Assembly: GCA_964405665.1 (NCBI GenBank)
Contig: CAYOOT010000022.1
Span: 1 to 33,011 of the forward strand
Direction of reading: 5' to 3'
Origin: CAYOOT01 sp964405665
Lineage (GTDB): Bacteria > Bdellovibrionota_C > UBA2361 > SZUA-149 > CAZDWZ01
Length of the DNA stretch: 33,011 bases
Shown here piece by piece: positions 8,185-16,935 of this stretch. Position 1 is the stretch's first letter; each line of letters starts with the position of its first letter. Under the pieces are notes generated by a model. The model did no database searches, had not been told where the DNA came from, and was given only the letters and a program-made list of their open reading frames with translations. Both the position numbers and the translations under genes were made by a program.

Positions 8185-9057
8185 ATGGAAATCTTTAGTT
8201 CTGCATTTTTAAGAAAACTTCAGCGCTTAAAAATTGCCAGCCATAAATCTTTTTTGGGCAACAGACAAGGCACACATTTGTCTAAAAGGCGGGGACAGGG
8301 ATTGGAATTTTCAGATTTCCGTCCTTACACTGCAGGAGATGATTTTCGACATATTGATTGGGGAGTATATGGAAGAACAGATCGGCTTTATATTCGCCAA
8401 TTTCGAGCAGAAGAAGATTTGAACGTTTTAGTCTTGTTGGATACTTCTTCTTCGATGAATTTTCCTGCGGAACAAAATAAATATGAATTTGCCAAAAGGA
8501 TTGCCCTTAGTTTGGGATTTATTGCCATTGCTAACGGCGATCCGGTTACTTTTTCGCTCATGGGACAGAGAAATACGGCAAAATTTCAAGCAATGTCTTC
8601 TTTTTCTCAAGCGATCAAGGAATTAATGAGTTCTCGCACAATAAAGAATTTTGATTATATTCAAGCGATATATGCGGCAATTGCCGATCAAAAAATTCCC
8701 GGCAAATGTTTTTTAATATCGGATTTTTTATTTGATACGGACTTACAATTTAAGATGCTAGATATTTTAAGAGCTAAAAATTACGAAATTACTGTAATCC
8801 AAGTGCTCGCTCCGATAGAACTTAGTTTAGAGAATATAAATTCTCAATATTTGGTAGATTCGGAAACAGGAGAGAGTTTGGAAATTGATTTTAATTCTAC
8901 GATCAAGGGCCAGTATCAAAAACTTTTGACACAACATCAAGGGGAGCTGGTGGATTATTGTAAAGAAGCAAGAATAAGTTACATTCAATTAAATACCGAA
9001 GAAGATTTCAATACGGTTGTTTTAAGGGATTTTATCAAATATGGTATTTTAAAATAA
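8185..9057 (+). CDS. DUF58 protein with VWA-type fold
   Basis: This 290-residue cytoplasmic protein shows the full DUF58 signature: RRGQGLEFSDFRPYTAGDD, then RHIDWGVYGRTDRLYIRQF (residues about 35-73). A VWA-like core follows with a complete MIDAS motif, Asp86-x-Ser88-x-Ser90 in LLDTSSSM, so metal binding is plausible. DUF58 proteins are regular partners of MoxR ATPases and are thought to link the ATPase to its target. The stop codon overlaps the next start by one base (TAATG), and moxR ends six bases upstream. No membrane segment is seen. Its own biochemical activity is unknown for the family. Confidence 0.92.
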   Translation: MEIFSSAFLRKLQRLKIASHKSFLGNRQGTHLSKRRGQGLEFSDFRPYTAGDDFRHIDWGVYGRTDRLYIRQFRAEEDLNVLVLLDTSSSMNFPAEQNKYEFAKRIALSLGFIAIANGDPVTFSLMGQRNTAKFQAMSSFSQAIKELMSSRTIKNFDYIQAIYAAIADQKIPGKCFLISDFLFDTDLQFKMLDILRAKNYEITVIQVLAPIELSLENINSQYLVDSETGESLEIDFNSTIKGQYQKLLTQHQGELVDYCKEARISYIQLNTEEDFNTVVLRDFIKYGILK

Positions 9058-10775
9058 TGTTTGAAGCTTTGGGAATAATTAGTTTTTTAAATCCTTTTTT
9101 TCTATCGGGGATTTTAATTTCCGGGATTTTAATTTTTGCTTACCTTAAGAAAAAGCCCAGCAAAGATCAATTATATTCCAGTTTGTATCTTTTGAAAAAA
9201 CTTCCTCCACAATTTATTCCCAAAAATAAGTTTTTTCCACCGCTTAGATTTTTTTTGGAACTTTTAGCTTTAATTTGCTTGGCTCTCGCTTTAGCCAATC
9301 CTGTTTTAAACAAGCCGACAAACAAAATTGCTTTGATCTTTGATACTACTTTAAGTATGCAGGCAAAAAATTCTTTCGCTGAGACAAGATTGGAAAAAGC
9401 AAAGAAACTAAGCAAAGCTTGGTTAAAAGAAAACGCCCAAGATAATCTGATTAGTTTGTATACCACCGCACCTAATCTTAATTTAATCGACAAAGAAGAC
9501 TTGAATTATCAGCAGGCTCTGCAGTTAGTGGATCGGATTGAATCCAGTTTTTCCGATGACAAAGCACGGGATGAAATAAAAGATCTTGTTAAGAAAAAAG
9601 ATTTCTCAAAAGTTGTTTTTATTTCCGATAAGGAACTTTTAACAGAAGATAAAACTCTGGCAAAGATCTTTAGTAGTAAAGAAAACAATCAAGTGAAGTA
9701 TCAGGATATTTTTGTTGGCGAAGAATTGCCCAATTTTTATATCCAAAATTTGGATTTTAAAAAAGAAGATTTTACTAAAAATACCGGAGAACTAATTGTC
9801 AGTATCGGTTTTGCCGGGAAAAATTCAGCTTCGATTGAAGCTGAATTTTTTAAAATCAATAAAGATAATCAAAAGGAGAAGATTGGGAGAAATAGCTTAA
9901 TAATTTATCCCAATAAAATTAATCAAACAAAAATCAACTTGGAAACAAATACAGAGATTGGCAAATATCAAGTAGTTTTAAAAGCAAGTTCTACGGAACT
10001 GATTGATTCCATTCAAGCGGATAATATTGCTTGGCTTAATTCCCAAGAAAGTGGCGGGTCTGCAGTCCTGGTTGTTGCCGATGAAAATAAAGAATTTGGT
10101 TTAGAAAAAATTAATTATTTAAATATTAAAAAAATTTCGTCAAATGAATTTAATATTTTAAGTGAAGATGATTTAAAGAAAAATGCCTTAGTTATTTTTT
10201 ATAAGCTGACACCCAATCAATTTCCCCTAAAATCTTCCCTTTTTATTTTACCTCCGGAGGAAAACAAACTTTTTCAAATAAATGCCAAACTGGAAAATGC
10301 CAAAATAAGCTCTTGGCAGACAGAACATCCCTTGACTTCTTATTTGAAAGTTCCTTTGATCAATCTGGCGAAGGCAGATGTTTTTTCCGTTCCTCCATGG
10401 ATGAAATCGATTATTAATTCTGAACAAGGGTCGATTTTATTTGCCGGTGAAAGCAGAGGGTTTCGTTTTGCAGTTTTAGGCTTTGAAATTTTTCCCTTTG
10501 AGGGTTCCAAAACGCCGGCTCTAAGCGTCTTGACCTTAAATTTGCTTAATTGGTTGGCCAATACCAGAAGTTTATCCAAGACTGCCAATTTTTATTATCC
10601 TGATGAATCTAAAACGGATGAAATAAAGCAAATATCGTTTGCCGAAACCCAAAACCTCATACCGGATAAAACAAGAAATTCGCAAGCAATTTACAGTTGG
10701 TTTATTTATTTGGCCCTCAGCTTGCTTTTTGCCGAACTATTATTGGCATTATTTTATAGGCCTAAAAATGTTTAA
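9057..10775 (+). CDS. BatA-like membrane protein with degenerate VWA domain
   Basis: This 572-residue protein has the N-terminal BatA/aerotolerance-regulator layout. A membrane segment at about 9-30 (FLNPFFLSGILISG...) is followed by a positively charged stretch and a second segment at about 62-80 (LELLALICLALALANPV). The VWA-type domain begins at about 91, with Asp96-Thr-Thr98-Leu-Ser100 in place of a canonical DxSxS. Thr at the second position makes metal binding less certain. A long extracytoplasmic region of unclear fold follows, and a third membrane segment lies near the C-terminus (about 544-566). It overlaps the DUF58 gene by one base and the next VWA gene by eight bases, so all three are probably made together. 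Confidence 0.85.
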   Translation: MFEALGIISFLNPFFLSGILISGILIFAYLKKKPSKDQLYSSLYLLKKLPPQFIPKNKFFPPLRFFLELLALICLALALANPVLNKPTNKIALIFDTTLSMQAKNSFAETRLEKAKKLSKAWLKENAQDNLISLYTTAPNLNLIDKEDLNYQQALQLVDRIESSFSDDKARDEIKDLVKKKDFSKVVFISDKELLTEDKTLAKIFSSKENNQVKYQDIFVGEELPNFYIQNLDFKKEDFTKNTGELIVSIGFAGKNSASIEAEFFKINKDNQKEKIGRNSLIIYPNKINQTKINLETNTEIGKYQVVLKASSTELIDSIQADNIAWLNSQESGGSAVLVVADENKEFGLEKINYLNIKKISSNEFNILSEDDLKKNALVIFYKLTPNQFPLKSSLFILPPEENKLFQINAKLENAKISSWQTEHPLTSYLKVPLINLAKADVFSVPPWMKSIINSEQGSILFAGESRGFRFAVLGFEIFPFEGSKTPALSVLTLNLLNWLANTRSLSKTANFYYPDESKTDEIKQISFAETQNLIPDKTRNSQAIYSWFIYLALSLLFAELLLALFYRPKNV

Positions 10776-13362
10776 TCTCTGGGATATTGAGCTCAATGAT
10801 TCCGCTAAACTTTATTGGGCTCTTCCAATAATTCTGCTATCTTTTATTTTTTTATTTAAAAAACAAAGGCTTTTTACTTCCGCTCTAAGAATCCTTAGTG
10901 CAATGTTACTCTGCTTAACTTTAGCTGAACCTTATTATACGACAGTCCAGGAAACAAATACTCTAAGTGTTGCTTTTGATATTTCTGCCAGTGTGACTAA
11001 AGATGCCAGAGAAGCTTTTTTAAAACAATTGGAAAAGTATACAAAAAATGTTTCCAATCTTTACCTGTGGCCATTTGCTCAAACTCCCAGCTCCGAAGCA
11101 TTTGTGCTCGATAAAAATCCCGATTCTTTGGCAGTTAGCTCGGTATTGGATAAAGAAAATGCCGAAATTAATTCCTCTGAAAGCAATTTACAAAAAGTAT
11201 TAAATAAAGTTAACGATCAATCCAAAACTTCCACCTTATTATTTTTAAGTGATGGGCAGGAAACAATCGGCAATGCTTTGGAAGAAGCTAAGCTTAGTGC
11301 GGAAAAAGGTATTAGCATCTTCCCCTTGGTGCCGGAGGAAAAATTATTTCAAAAGGAAACTTTATCGATTAGTAATCTTTATGCTCCTTTAGTGGCTCCG
11401 GCCAATGAATCAGTGGAAGTCAGAGCGACTGTAAACAACAGCTCTAATCAAAACGAAGAGGCAAAATTTGAACTTTATTTCGGAGAGAAAAAACTCTTTT
11501 CTCAAACTTTAAATTTTCAAGCGAATAGAGAAAGGGTTTTTGAAGTAAAAATCCCCCCGCTGACGAAGCAGGCTGACGAAATCAATGGGGGCTTGACAAA
11601 ACTTCGAGCTATTCTTTCCAACTCCGATAGTGGAAAAGTTAAAGAAGAAAATTATCGTTTTATCACTGTAAAAGAAAATGAAAAAATACTTCTCTTAAGT
11701 GGGGATCCCGATGATGAAAAGATAATCAAGAATCTAATTAGTTTAAAAGGTTACAGTTTGGAAGCAGTAGATTTATCTAAAAAACAAATTTCCGAAGTAA
11801 ATTTTGAAAATGATAATACGGTAATTCTTAACAATGTTTCTTATAAGATGTTGGGCGCTAATTTTCTGAGCAAATTGGAAGAGTTCGTCAAAAGTGGCGG
11901 CGGTTTATTGATGATTGCCGGGGATCGCAGCTTCGGTTTAGGTGGTCTGATTGATACTCCGTTGGAAGATGTTTCTCCTGTGAAATTTGTTCCACCACAA
12001 ACTGAAAAAAGACGATTAAATAATGCCATTGTTCTTTGTATTGATAAGTCCGGAAGTATGGCTGATGATAATAAAATTTATTCCGCAAAAATGGCAGCCC
12101 TATCTTCGATTCAATCTCTTAAAGACGAAGATTATGTCGGGGTAATTGGTTTTGATGCTGCCCCACTGACAATTATTGATCCCAAGCCTGTAAAAGAAGC
12201 AAAGTTAGAAGCTGAAAGAAGGTTAAGAAATTTAACGGCCATTGGTAAAACCAATTTACTTCCGGCATTGGCTCTTGCAAGACAGCGCTTACAACCTCTT
12301 AAAAATTTCAGAAAGCATATTATAGTTTTAAGTGATGGTAAAATTCCCATATCTGATTATGAGTATGTTTTAGAAAGAGATAATTTAAGAAAGGAAGGAA
12401 TTACAGTTTCGGCAATCGCTTTAGGTATCGAAGCGGATATTCCCTTTATGCGAATTCTTTCTAAAGAAAATAAAGGCGCCTTTCATCAAACTCTTGATGC
12501 CGGTCAATTACCTGATATTTTCATTGATGATATTAAAGTGGCAACGGGCGAGAAAACAATACACGAAAATATGGAGTTTCCGGTTGCTTTGGGACCGGCT
12601 GAAATTAAAAGCACAACTTTTACAAACTATCCAGACTTGTTGGGTTTTGTGGAGACTCTGCCCAAAAAAGGTTCTAATCTGGAATTGATTACGACCAAAG
12701 AAGAAAAGGTTTTTCCTATTTTATCTTCCTGGAAATATGGCAGTGGTAAAGTAATTGCCTATACCTCAGATATCAGCGGTCGTTGGTCCAGTCCGTGGGT
12801 TCGTTGGAAAGATTTCTCGAATTTTTGGAGTGAAATCATTAATCAAGTAAAAAATAAGACAGATCAGAAAAGTGGCAATGTGCAATTTGATTTTCGCTTT
12901 TTTGTGGAGAAAAAAGATTTAATTTTGGATCTGGCGATTTTCGATGAAAATTTAAAAACAGCTTCCACTCCCAAAATCAATCTCGATTTATTTCATGCTA
13001 ACGGTAAAAATTTCAAGTTGGAATTTAACGAACAAAAAAAGGGACGCTATAGCGCCAAACTAAATGATGCCTTAGCCGGAGACTATAAAGCTCATATTTT
13101 TTATGGAAATCTTAAATTTCCGGAAATTGCATTTAATCTTAGTCCGAATTCTTTAGGCGAGATAGTCGGAGCAGGTCTTAATCTCGAGCTTTTGGAGAAT
13201 ATCGCCTATTTAACAGGCGGCAAAATTAATCCCCAAGCGGAAGAAGTCTTGAAAAATACAAGAAAAATAAGTACAAAAAATTCTTTGATTACAGCATTTT
13301 TTATCTTGGCATTTATGCTAATAATTATCGAGGCCTTTTTAAGGGAGAGATTTAATTTATGA
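10768..13362 (+). CDS. Large membrane protein: VWA-like, amidotransferase-like and VWA domains
   Basis: From the ATG at 10768 the protein has 864 residues; this start overlaps the BatA-like gene by 8 bases, and earlier in-frame starts would overlap it by more than 130. Two membrane segments lie at about 15-29 and 38-56. A first VWA-like domain has Asp71-Ile-Ser73-Ala-Ser75. A beta-rich stretch (about 200-300) follows, then a class I glutamine-amidotransferase-like domain (about 305-400; LLLSGDPDD, and SGGGLLMIAGDRSFGLGG). A second VWA domain has a canonical MIDAS at Asp426-Lys-Ser428-Gly-Ser430. A final membrane segment is near 837-857. No catalytic Cys is seen in the amidotransferase-like part, so it is probably structural. 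Proteins of this plan accompany MoxR operons. Confidence 0.85.
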   Translation: MFNLWDIELNDSAKLYWALPIILLSFIFLFKKQRLFTSALRILSAMLLCLTLAEPYYTTVQETNTLSVAFDISASVTKDAREAFLKQLEKYTKNVSNLYLWPFAQTPSSEAFVLDKNPDSLAVSSVLDKENAEINSSESNLQKVLNKVNDQSKTSTLLFLSDGQETIGNALEEAKLSAEKGISIFPLVPEEKLFQKETLSISNLYAPLVAPANESVEVRATVNNSSNQNEEAKFELYFGEKKLFSQTLNFQANRERVFEVKIPPLTKQADEINGGLTKLRAILSNSDSGKVKEENYRFITVKENEKILLLSGDPDDEKIIKNLISLKGYSLEAVDLSKKQISEVNFENDNTVILNNVSYKMLGANFLSKLEEFVKSGGGLLMIAGDRSFGLGGLIDTPLEDVSPVKFVPPQTEKRRLNNAIVLCIDKSGSMADDNKIYSAKMAALSSIQSLKDEDYVGVIGFDAAPLTIIDPKPVKEAKLEAERRLRNLTAIGKTNLLPALALARQRLQPLKNFRKHIIVLSDGKIPISDYEYVLERDNLRKEGITVSAIALGIEADIPFMRILSKENKGAFHQTLDAGQLPDIFIDDIKVATGEKTIHENMEFPVALGPAEIKSTTFTNYPDLLGFVETLPKKGSNLELITTKEEKVFPILSSWKYGSGKVIAYTSDISGRWSSPWVRWKDFSNFWSEIINQVKNKTDQKSGNVQFDFRFFVEKKDLILDLAIFDENLKTASTPKINLDLFHANGKNFKLEFNEQKKGRYSAKLNDALAGDYKAHIFYGNLKFPEIAFNLSPNSLGEIVGAGLNLELLENIAYLTGGKINPQAEEVLKNTRKISTKNSLITAFFILAFMLIIIEAFLRERFNL

Positions 13363-13997
13363 AATTTGTATTTATTGCACTAATTTTTATTCCGCTAAAT
13401 GCTTTTGCCGAATTACATGATTGTAATGGAGTCTGGACCAATAAATCTTGCACAATCGAAGAAAAAGAAAGTTTACCGGAAGTGAAAACTGCTGATTCCG
13501 TAAAATTAAAAGATCAAAGTCAAAAAAAATCATTGTTTCATGTTTTGAACATGAAAAGTATTCGAGCAAATAATGATTATGGAATCAAATTAAATTTAAC
13601 CCTTGCCGAGGATGCTTGCAGCGATCAGGATTCATCCATTGAGAATTGTCGCTTGCAAATTAAGGAATTGGACGCAGTCTTGGATGAAAAAATTAAAGTG
13701 GCGGCAGAACTTAAAATTAAAGAGAAAGAATTAAAACTTCAAGAAGAGGCCAATAAGTTACAAGAGGAGCGAAACAAAATTGAGCAGGATAAGCCCAATG
13801 TTGTCGTGGTGGAAAGGAGAAATATTATTATTCCTCGCGATTATTTAAGACCACATAATCGGGGGTCTTCTCTGAAGATTGAATCAAAGGGCAATGATAC
13901 AAAAGTGGAATTTGAAGTTAAATCCTCTGAAAAAAAAGTCAAGGAAAAGGTTCAAGAAGAAACTAAAGCAAAACATACAGCCGCTACCGTAAAATAA
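13359..13997 (+). CDS. Small exported coiled-coil protein with four cysteines
   Basis: I do not recognise a family for this 212-residue protein. It starts with a clear signal peptide (MKFVFIALIFIPLNAFA, cleavage expected after Ala17). The mature part has Cys22, Cys31, Cys87 and Cys97, enough for two disulfides, with DCNGVWTNKSC at its start. A charged helix at about 98-145 looks like coiled coil, then VVVVERRNIIIPRDYLRP and a Lys/Glu-rich tail follow. The start overlaps the VWA gene stop as ATGA, so it is made as the last member of the MoxR run. A periplasmic partner of the preceding VWA proteins is an inference from position only. Confidence 0.75.
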   Translation: MKFVFIALIFIPLNAFAELHDCNGVWTNKSCTIEEKESLPEVKTADSVKLKDQSQKKSLFHVLNMKSIRANNDYGIKLNLTLAEDACSDQDSSIENCRLQIKELDAVLDEKIKVAAELKIKEKELKLQEEANKLQEERNKIEQDKPNVVVVERRNIIIPRDYLRPHNRGSSLKIESKGNDTKVEFEVKSSEKKVKEKVQEETKAKHTAATVK

Positions 13998-14020
13998 AGC
14001 AGGAAAGTAATTAAAAAATC

Positions 14021-14986
14021 ATGAAACTCTTAGTTATTGCAGAAAAGAATTTAGCAGAGTTAAAAATGCTTTCTCAATTGCCATCTCAGGTAACAATTAA
14101 TATTGAAACCGATTTGGATAAAATTAAAACTCTGGCTACAACAACTGATGCAGTTTTACTTTGCAACTGGAAGGGAAATAAAGAAACGTTGCAAGAAATA
14201 TTAAAAGTAAACCCCAAAATTAAGTGGGTGCATACTTGGTGGACTGGAGTTGATTCTCTAGTTTTCCCTGAGCTCAAAAATTATCCTTTAACTTTAACCA
14301 ATGCTCGCGGAGTATATGCCGAACCTCTTGCTGAATTTGTAATTGCTGCTTGCATTTATTTTGCCAAAGATTTCCCCAGAATGCTTAAAAATAAAATGGC
14401 GGCTGTTTGGGAGCAATTTGAAAGTGAACTCATTTATGGAAAGACTTTGGGAATATTTGGTTACGGCGAAATTGGCAAATCTATTGCCAAAAGAGCCAGC
14501 GCCTTGGGAATGAATGTTATTGCAGTTAGAAAAAGAAAAGATCAGTCGCTTAATGATCCTTATTTAAAGCAAATATTATCTTTTGAAGAAGCGAATATTT
14601 TATTTAAAAATTCTGATTATTTGGTTGCTGCGGCACCGCTGACTAAGGAAACAAAATATTTTATTAATAAATCTTCAATAGCTTTGATGAAACCGACAGC
14701 AACCCTCATTAATGTTGGGCGCGGTCCTGTTATAAAAGAAATTGATCTGATTGAAGCTTTAAAAATAAAAAGAATAAAGGGTGCCGCGCTTGATGTATTT
14801 GAAGTAGAACCGCTAAGTAAAGACAGCCCTCTTTGGACATTAGAAAATGTTTTACTTTCCCCGCATATCGCCGATAGAAATAGTGGTTGGCTAAATAATT
14901 CCATGCAATGTTTTATTGATAATTGCCAAAAATTTCTTAATCAGCAAAAGCTGGAAAATATCGTCAATCTGGAACTGGGCTATTAA
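14021..14986 (+). CDS. D-isomer-specific 2-hydroxyacid dehydrogenase
   Basis: This 321-residue cytoplasmic oxidoreductase reduces 2-oxoacids (or oxidises 2-hydroxyacids) with NAD(P). The Rossmann motif is GYGEIG (147-152), preceded by LGIF. The catalytic triad is Arg234 (NVGRG), Glu263 (EVEPL) and His282 (SPHIAD). The N-terminal substrate half includes WWTGVDSL (73-80) and NARGVYAEPLAEF (94-106). The shape is closer to the GhrA/phosphoglycerate-dehydrogenase-like short enzymes without an ACT domain. The residue after the NAD-binding loop is VRKRK, which may favour NADPH. It lies 23 bases after the MoxR run but appears functionally unrelated. The substrate (glyoxylate, hydroxypyruvate or other) is not determined. 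Confidence 0.9.
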   Translation: MKLLVIAEKNLAELKMLSQLPSQVTINIETDLDKIKTLATTTDAVLLCNWKGNKETLQEILKVNPKIKWVHTWWTGVDSLVFPELKNYPLTLTNARGVYAEPLAEFVIAACIYFAKDFPRMLKNKMAAVWEQFESELIYGKTLGIFGYGEIGKSIAKRASALGMNVIAVRKRKDQSLNDPYLKQILSFEEANILFKNSDYLVAAAPLTKETKYFINKSSIALMKPTATLINVGRGPVIKEIDLIEALKIKRIKGAALDVFEVEPLSKDSPLWTLENVLLSPHIADRNSGWLNNSMQCFIDNCQKFLNQQKLENIVNLELGY

Positions 14987-15097
14987 ATATTAATAAGCTA
15001 AGAGTATTGTGCCGAAAGAGAAAAGGGTGTAAGTGGAGCGCGGACTATATAAGTTTTTTTAATCAATAGAAAATTTCTTTTTTAAATACCTATTCTA

Positions 15098-16765
15098 ATG
15101 AACTCTAAATATTCAGAATTTGTTCCTCAGTCAATATTAGCCTTAAGGAAATATAGTTTAGCCTTATTTTATCAAGATTTATTTGCTGGAATTACTGTTG
15201 GCATTGTTGCCCTTCCTTTGGCCTTAGCTTTTGCTATCGCTTCTGGAGTTCCACCGGAAAAGGGTCTATTTACAGCTGTTGTTGCCGGATTTTTAATTTC
15301 TGCACTTGGTGGGAGTCGTTTTCAAGTTGGCGGACCCACAGGAGCTTTTGTTGTCATTATTTATGATATTATTTCTAAGTATGGATATCTTGGTTTAGCT
15401 CGGGCAACTTTTCTCGCCGGTTTGATATTGATAGTTATCGGTTTGAGCAAACTGGGATCATTTATTAAATTTATTCCATTTCCAGTAACCACCGGTTTTA
15501 CAACAGGCATTGCCGTGATTATTGCCAGCACTCAAGTAAAAGATTTTTTAGGGCTAAAGCTGGATCAGGTCCCGGCAAATTTTATTGAAAAATGGATAAT
15601 ATATTTCAATAATTTCCAAAGCAGTAATTTTACTGCAATCCTGCTAGGAGTTTTTTGTTTATTACTATTAATTTTGCAAAGAAAGTTTTTCCCCAAACTT
15701 CCCGGAGCAATAATAGTGATCGCTATTGCTTCGTTTGTTAATCACTATTTTAATTTATCATTGGAGACAATCGGCTTGCGCTTTGGCTCTCTTCCTTCAC
15801 ATTTACCTTTTCCCTCTTTTGATTTTTTCAACGTTGCTGAGATGATAAAATTGGCTCCGGAAGCTTTTACTATTGCGATGCTTGCCGGAATTGAATCGTT
15901 ATTATCGGCAGTAGTTGCCGATACGATGTCGGGAACCAGACATTCTTCAAATTGTGAATTAGTGGCACAAGGAATTGCCAATATCTCATCAATTATTTTT
16001 GGAGGAATTCCCGCCACAGGCGCTATTGCCCGAACAGCTACCAATATCAAATCCGGCGCACAAACTCCCCTGGCCGGAATGATTCATGCTCTGACTTTAC
16101 TTTTAATGTTATTATTTCTTGCCCCGCTAGCAACGAGTATTCCTCTGGTTAGTTTAGCGGCAATATTACTTCTTGTTTGCTGGAATATGGCGGAAATCCA
16201 TGTTTTTGCCAGACTATTTAAATCGCCTAAAAGTGATGTTGTAGTATTATTAACGGTATTTTTGATTACAGTTTTTATTGATTTGGTTTCTGGGGTGGCG
16301 GTGGGAATGGTTTTAGCAGTATTTCTTTTTATGAAAAGAATGAGTGAAATTGCTAACATTATTATTGATACGGAAGTTGTGGAGAGTTCTTCTTCCGGAC
16401 AAATGGAAGAACCACAATTTTTAGCGGCAAAAGATGTTCCGGAAAATGTTGAAGTATTGGAAATTAGAGGACCCTTATTTTTTGGAGTTGCCGACAAATT
16501 AAGAGCAATATTCTCCTTCATTGAAAAAAAACCTAAAGTGATCATTCTTAGAATGCATCATGTCCCGGTAATTGATGCTACCGGTTTATATGCACTGGAA
16601 GATTTCTATCAGCAATGTAAAAAAAATAATATTGTGTTGTTACTTTCAGCTCCTACGCAGAGATTGCAAACAGCTCTGATAAAGATTGGTCTTTGGGATA
16701 AGATTACAGAAAAAAATATTTGCTCTTCAATTTATCAGGCGTTAAATAGGGCAAGGGTGCTGTAG
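15098..16765 (+). CDS. SulP family anion transporter with STAS domain
   Basis: This 555-residue inner-membrane protein belongs to the SulP/SLC26 family, which moves sulfate, bicarbonate or other anions. The membrane domain (about 20-405) contains the family signature AGITVGIVALPLALAFAIAS near 30-50 and GGSRFQVGGPTGAF near 84-97. A cytoplasmic STAS domain follows (about 448-545), with VPVIDATGLYALEDF at the position of the regulatory loop; it has Thr rather than Ser there. Length and domain order are normal. It stands alone, with a 111-base gap upstream in which no strong promoter is visible, and it converges on trpA across the large palindrome. Without a carbonic anhydrase or sulfate gene nearby, the ion cannot be assigned. 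Confidence 0.93.
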   Translation: MNSKYSEFVPQSILALRKYSLALFYQDLFAGITVGIVALPLALAFAIASGVPPEKGLFTAVVAGFLISALGGSRFQVGGPTGAFVVIIYDIISKYGYLGLARATFLAGLILIVIGLSKLGSFIKFIPFPVTTGFTTGIAVIIASTQVKDFLGLKLDQVPANFIEKWIIYFNNFQSSNFTAILLGVFCLLLLILQRKFFPKLPGAIIVIAIASFVNHYFNLSLETIGLRFGSLPSHLPFPSFDFFNVAEMIKLAPEAFTIAMLAGIESLLSAVVADTMSGTRHSSNCELVAQGIANISSIIFGGIPATGAIARTATNIKSGAQTPLAGMIHALTLLLMLLFLAPLATSIPLVSLAAILLLVCWNMAEIHVFARLFKSPKSDVVVLLTVFLITVFIDLVSGVAVGMVLAVFLFMKRMSEIANIIIDTEVVESSSSGQMEEPQFLAAKDVPENVEVLEIRGPLFFGVADKLRAIFSFIEKKPKVIILRMHHVPVIDATGLYALEDFYQQCKKNNIVLLLSAPTQRLQTALIKIGLWDKITEKNICSSIYQALNRARVL

Positions 16766-16777
16766 GTTTGAATAACT

Positions 16778-16873
16778 TGTCTTTGCGAGCGAAGCGAAGC
16801 AATCTCCATGTGTTTACCCAAATTAGTCAGTGCGTAAACACTGGGAGATTACTTCGCTTCGCTCGCAAAGACA
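16778..16873. repeat. Near-perfect 96-bp palindrome (TTTGCGAGCGAAGCGAAGC type)
   Basis: The left arm 16778-16817 and right arm 16834-16873 are inverted copies with about three mismatched positions around a 16-base loop. The outer 13 bases, TGTCTTTGCGAGC and GCTCGCAAAGACA, match exactly. Inner AATCTCC/GGAGATT and GTGTTTAC/GTAAACAC also pair. The element fills the gap between convergent sulP and trpA. Similar GCGAGCGAAGCGAAGCAATC palindromes are widespread interspersed elements in several bacterial groups (from memory). It may also stop transcription from both sides. Confidence 0.9.
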
Positions 16874-16914
16874 GATAATTCATTCTTCATGTCTTTGAAC
16901 TATTTGATATCTAC

Positions 16915-16935
16915 AGTAATGACAATTACTTTTTT
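16915..16935 (+). terminator. Weak terminator-like hairpin after sulP
   Basis: AGTAAT (16915-16920) and ATTACT (16925-16930) are inverted around GACA and run into a stretch of T ending at 16935 on the plus strand. The stem is short and AT-rich, and it overlaps the trpA stop codon, so this is a weak candidate next to the much larger palindrome. Confidence 0.25.

Noticed and set aside
10639..10767. Extended N-terminus for the second VWA protein
   Set aside because: It would overlap the BatA-like gene by 137 bases and adds a sequence unlike the family. The ATG at 10768 gives the normal coupled overlap.
16084..16545. Minus-strand 153-codon frame inside the SulP gene
   Set aside because: It is the shadow of a well-supported transporter frame, with low-complexity Ser/Thr/Ile content and no recognisable domain.
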